From Neopestalotiopsis rosae (taxonomy: Eukaryota; Ascomycota; Sordariomycetes; Amphisphaeriales; Sporocadaceae), in assembly GCA_023078685.1 (NCBI GenBank), contig JALGAS010000007.1:1054001-1118000 (forward strand): a stretch of DNA of 64,000 bases. The letters are read 5' to 3'. The notes below the pieces were generated by a model. It was given only the letters and a program-made list of their open reading frames with translations, made no database searches and was not told the DNA's origin. Positions within the stretch are counted from its first letter, which is position 1. The number at the start of each line of letters is the position of its first letter. Positions 59,501-64,000 of the stretch are shown here, one piece after another. Position numbers and translations under genes: made by a program.

Positions 59501-60973
59501 AGAGTATTGGAAGTTCACATAGTCCTGCAGATCTTGCAGTTCCTCCATGAGCTGAGCTGTGGGGATTAATTCTTCCAAAGTTTCATCTTGAATGCCAGCC
59601 TTTTCTCTCAAGTTTTCAAAGTTCTTCTCCAAGGCATTGCGTCGCTCAATGAACGCTCGGAATTTGATGTCCAGCTCCAGGACCCTCCACAGATCGTCTT
59701 GGGTGAGGAGCTTCTCAGCACTGACGATGCTCTCTGGAGCATCCGGATCGTGCTTGTGATCGGGATTCTCTCTCTTTTCGGCGTGAATCAGATAATCCTT
59801 ACGGTGCTGGAAGACATATGGGACCTCTAGCATCTCCACAACAAAGTACTCGAGCACTTTGCCAATGGCTCTCTGGAATGGCTCTTCGAGTCGTTTAGGC
59901 AACTGCTTCTTCGGCCACATGAGGTTCGTAATCCACTTTGCCTCTTCCTTGAATTGCTCGCTTGTGATTTGTAGCGACTTGAAAGGCTTTCTGTCGAGCT
60001 GGAAGCGCTCTGGTTCGTCCGTGTTGCGGATGACATTGTCTTCATCCGTCAGGAGCTTCTCCTGCAGTTGCGAAGGCTCAAACACGTCCTTGAGCTCCAG
60101 GTTCTGGTCTTGGAAGCGGCGGTCTTCTTCTTCCTCCTCCAGCTGCAATGCCCAGTCGTACTCCTCGCCATTACCGAAAATTTCCTCCATATCGTCGAGC
60201 ACTTCTTGATCAAGTCCAGTAGTGTCCAAGACGGTTCCAGCAAGGCCGCGGTCTCGTGGGCGGGCGACTTCAGCGTCCTCGATCTGGCGGAAACGCTCAT
60301 CCTCATCAACGGGATCATCATCTTCAATGAAGTCGTCCATCTCGTCTTCCATGCGACCAGGGCGAGTGGGCCGGGCATAAGCCCGCTCATCGGCTTCTTC
60401 GTCATCATCAGAAAACATGTCATCAAGACCTCGGCGCTCGTTTCTTCTGTCGTCCGAGTCACGGTGACCAATTCGAAGTCGCTTCATTTTCTTCTGGAGT
60501 TATTGACTGTCAGCTCTAGGAACAATGCGATTGGTCGAGTGCGGAATTAGCCCCTACCTTCTCTGGCTGTGCGGGCTCGCCCAGCGTCTCTCCGATCAAG
60601 TCGAGATCTTCTTCATCGAGTTGTGCTTCTTCTTCCCGCTCCTGTCGACGCTTCCGCTTTCTGCGCTTGCGCTCCTCGGCTGAGTCCTGGATGTCGTCCT
60701 CGTCCTCATCCTCATCGACGATGAAGCCCTCTCGAACCTGATGCTGCAATTAGCAATTGTGGATGTCCAAAACCCTATAATGATATGTACCTTCGCGGCT
60801 TCTTCCTCATCGTCGTCATCATCCTCTTCCTCACTCGAGTCATCGACATCGCCATTTTGGTCGCGACGGTTCTTGCGCTGGCGAGCTTCGCCGGTGTCCT
60901 CATCGTAGGACTCCTCGTCCGAGCTACCTTCATCGGCCTCGCCCATGACGAGGTCTCTCATGGTGCTAGACAT
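56532..60973 (-). CDS. spt6: Transcription elongation factor and histone chaperone Spt6
   Basis: Exons in order: 60791-60973, 60558-60743, 56854-60493, 56532-56791; 4269 nt, 1422 aa, the usual Spt6 length. The acidic N-terminus ([18 protein letters not shown] and several more Asp/Glu tracts) is the histone/Spn1-binding region. Then come the helix-turn-helix and YqgF-like parts (about 715-855, e.g. [20 protein letters not shown]), a helix-hairpin-helix ([19 protein letters not shown]), an S1 domain around 1155-1215 ([20 protein letters not shown]), and the tandem SH2 region starting near 1240 ([26 protein letters not shown]) whose second half crosses into the last exon ([18 protein letters not shown]). 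Spt6 travels with RNA polymerase II, binding the phosphorylated linker of Rpb1 through the tandem SH2. Ends at RAATTRR. Confidence 0.96.
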
Positions 60974-63900
60974 TTTCGCGATGCTTTGTTTTGGGGAGTG
61001 TCTTAGATCACTGCCGATACTGCCTTCACTGCTTGGATCGCGTGTCCAGCTAGCAAAGGCCGTTTAAACCTTTAAAGAGCTGGAGCAGTTGTAGCAGTTG
61101 TCAAATCGGAGCTGTACGGAAGGAAACAAAAAGGATCAATTGTTGCGATGAATGGTGTGGAAGCTCGCTGAAAATTTGTTGATGGCGAAGGTGCGATAAA
61201 CGGGAGGCCCGTTGTTTGCGACGGAGCTGGAGGGAAAAAATGTATCGCGTCGTGCTGAGTAGCCTTGTGAGGTCAATTGTCAATGTCAGGCAGATCAATG
61301 AACTGGTTGCCGGTGCAGGGTGGGCAGGGGATGCACTTTGCTGGTCAAAGCGTGGAAAGCTGTACCTGCTCAGCGGCGACTGGCGACTGGGGGACTTGAA
61401 CTTCGATGGGCTCCTCGAGCAGCGCTGGCTTTATCGTTATCGTTATCGATAACAAATATCCGCGTTCCTAGCGGGATAGTGACTCAAAGGTTTAGGTGCA
61501 AGTCGGTAATATGTCCATTTGCTTTATTAGGTGTTCTTCAATCCAGAGAAAGGTTTTATTTGAATTCAAGTAGCCGATTAGTCGAGTGTTCCTCGGGTTA
61601 GAACAAAACGTAATTATTGATTCTCCTCTCCTTCTGAGTTCCTCGGAGTTTGCAAGTCAGCCTGGCGCCAGAGGGGCGATTCTCGGAAAACTGTAATAGG
61701 CTTGAAGTTCAAGCTCGCCATGCTTCATAGTGGACATCATGATCAAATATTGCGATGCATCACTGGCAGACAAGTACAGTATATATTTATGTAGTCCCCT
61801 TGTTTGAATCAGGCGCTAGCCTATGCGAGTAGAATCTAGTTGGAAACTGCATTGCAAATGCTCTAGGTATTCAACAATGCTGCCTCGCTCGCAGCGACAA
61901 GCATTCGACTGACCTACATACTAAATACAATGAATGACATTCGGTTTTGATCTCCGTGCTTCTCTCCCTTTATTCCAATGGGAGTCTCTGACAGCAGGAA
62001 TGGTTAGAAGATAACTAAAAGATATCGGAAGGAATGATGATTGTAATTATTTGTCGGCCGAAGCTGGCCCACCTATCGAATCACTGGTTATATTCAACCT
62101 TCTCCTATGGTTCGGGTGACATTGGACGATGAATGCGGGTGACCACTGACTGATCTTCCAGAGTTAACAGGCTCCACCGGATGTCTCCCGCGAGTGTTTC
62201 TTGGGCTCAGGACAGATTCGGTAACTAGAGAGACCTATCATTGTATCTGTTGACGCCCAAAGACACCAAAGACATGCAAGCACAAAAAGGCAAGGGGCCA
62301 AATGGGCGTGGGACGAGCCAATCATGGCCATTGGCTTCATATGAGACAAAAGACTGGACGGGCAAGAAACCAACCCGAACAAGTCGACCAATCCATTCGA
62401 TCCTCCAAATATGAAACCCTGCCTAGCACGACTGAATTTTCTGCACGATATGTTGGCCCCTGATGGAATGTGACAAGGCCATGCTCCATCCACCTGAAAT
62501 CAACACCTTAAATACCCTGGAATAGATAGTCAGCTTTGTCATCAATCATTGCAGAAGTGCTGAAACAAGGGCAAATGATAGAGGATATTCCAGAGTTGAC
62601 GACAGCTAAAAACGTGGAGATCCATAAACTTGTAAAAAATGGCATTGGCAAGATCATCATAATAATATAACTGATAACAATTTCATAGTAATAACCACTT
62701 ACATGCCTCTCATCACAGGACTGGTTGTTGAATAGCTTGGCATCAGGGATCGCCTACTGGGGATGTGCTCTTTTGTTAGTTGGCCACCATACTGGTTGCT
62801 CACATTTACAACAAATTTACGGAATTGACAACAAGACTGTAAGTAGCCATGTCTACTCCCGTGTATCTGTCAAGCCGTACGTAGAAATGTACCCAAGAAT
62901 ACACTTTCTCCAAAAACCATGATAAGTCTTTCCGTCTTCTTCCTTCAAGTATCAATGGGGCCCATCTCCTCTCCCCGCCCTTTGTTGCTAGTCCGCTTTC
63001 TGGCTATGGCCTGACCCATCATGTCGCGGCTGATGGACGCTTCGACCTGCGAAGTTTCACATCTCCAGGTGTGTCGTCACAAAATTATTATGGGGTCGCA
63101 TCTTGTCGCATCCAAGATCCCATGAGTCGATACAGCTACGTACATGTAGAGGTATCTTATGGAACGACATCAAAATCCTGTGCTATCTCGTGCAAATCAT
63201 TAGTTGATGGCCAATCGCCGCTATTGCAGGTACTATTGCCAATAACCATATTGCGTCCATTTGTATTGCAACTCTAGATAATGACGGTCTCCGAACGACA
63301 GTACATAGAAGAACATGAACGACCCGAAGACTTTCGTACATTGCGTACGGAGCAAATATGTAGTTTCCCGAAGATCCACTGGAGCAGATGTTGACTTTTG
63401 ACAGATGCACGTTCATCCTGCTAACGTTCGATACCAATTGTAATCAATTCGACGCAGATTGTATGTTTGCAACGCTCGAGTCAAATGCTTGACTCACTTG
63501 TTGACACCAAGTCAACAGTGAAAGGCAGCCATGTTTGACTTGTGTAATTGACCTTATACAACCAGCCTACAGACGGTGCAACAAGCCTCGGCAGGTCTTA
63601 TTAGCCATTCGAGGTCGACTTTGAGTGTTTGCTAAGTAGGTAACTACGTAGTAGGAATTCGCCGGGTTGCAAGAAGTTCAATTTATAGAACGGGGTCCAG
63701 GACTCCCAGGTATCCGTACAAGTACCTACGCTACGGGTATTCCAGAATCCATCCATGGTCCGCGAGCACATGGTTCGGCATGCACGCACTCACTTGAAAA
63801 CAAATCACCTCCAACCTAGTCAGCGGACCGACGAAGACTGAGACCTGCCTAAGCTTAGGTTAGTTGGTGGTAGCGAATCCAGGCCCGATTCTTTTCTTCG

Positions 63901-64000
63901 ACAAGGGACTGGCATCTCCACCAGACGCTCCCACCCCACGCAGGACCCACGGCCTACAATTACCTAGGAACCTAGGAACGGACCACGGTAGCGCCTGGCG
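60974..64000. other. Intergenic to right edge, no gene seen
   Basis: 3 kb upstream of Spt6 with no ORF that shows splice logic or motifs. Small tandem repeats: CGTTAT three times near 61434-61450 and a 9-bp unit ACCTAGGAA near 63962-63979. Probably part of the promoter of a gene right of the window plus the Spt6 promoter. Confidence 0.45.

Overview
The window is nuclear DNA from a filamentous ascomycete. Genes are mono- to multi-exonic with short introns (about 46-110 nt) that have GTRNGY donors and YAG acceptors, and the protein set (Spt6, Ubp3, Osh3, Ctp1/Sae2, seven-knuckle Gis2/CNBP protein, CYP65-like P450, Dal5-type permease, NEP1-like protein) is typical of Sordariomycetes, most likely Hypocreales. 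There are no prokaryotic operons, CRISPR arrays, rRNA genes or intact transposons. I rebuilt exon models by hand; every junction quoted keeps the reading frame and the exon sums divide by three.

Layout. 0-9 kb: tail of an unidentified gene, a free methionine-R-sulfoxide reductase with a 5-nt microexon, an AidB-like acyl-CoA dehydrogenase and a CYP65-like cytochrome P450 (all three minus strand). 9.4-12.7 kb: a large ArAE/FUSC-type membrane transporter, divergent from the P450. 13-23 kb: a gene-poor stretch with only a repeat-rich hydrophilic stress-type protein and a MARVEL protein. 23-29 kb: amino-acid permease, a secreted NEP1-like (NLP) protein, and an unusual ORF built on an inverted repeat.

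29-36 kb is the most interesting part: an isocitrate-lyase-superfamily protein in which the catalytic motifs are replaced, head-to-head with a class I/II aminotransferase that is followed by a Dal5-type MFS permease. This looks like a small metabolic module with a shared promoter carrying CGG/CCG palindromes.

36-61 kb is a housekeeping block: Ubp3 deubiquitinase, Ctp1/Sae2/CtIP resection factor, Gis2/CNBP zinc-knuckle protein with a long leader, a DDHD phospholipase, the oxysterol-binding protein Osh3, and the elongation factor Spt6. 61-64 kb shows no gene.

Limits: exon boundaries are predictions without RNA data, family assignments come from motif recognition, and no database search was run.
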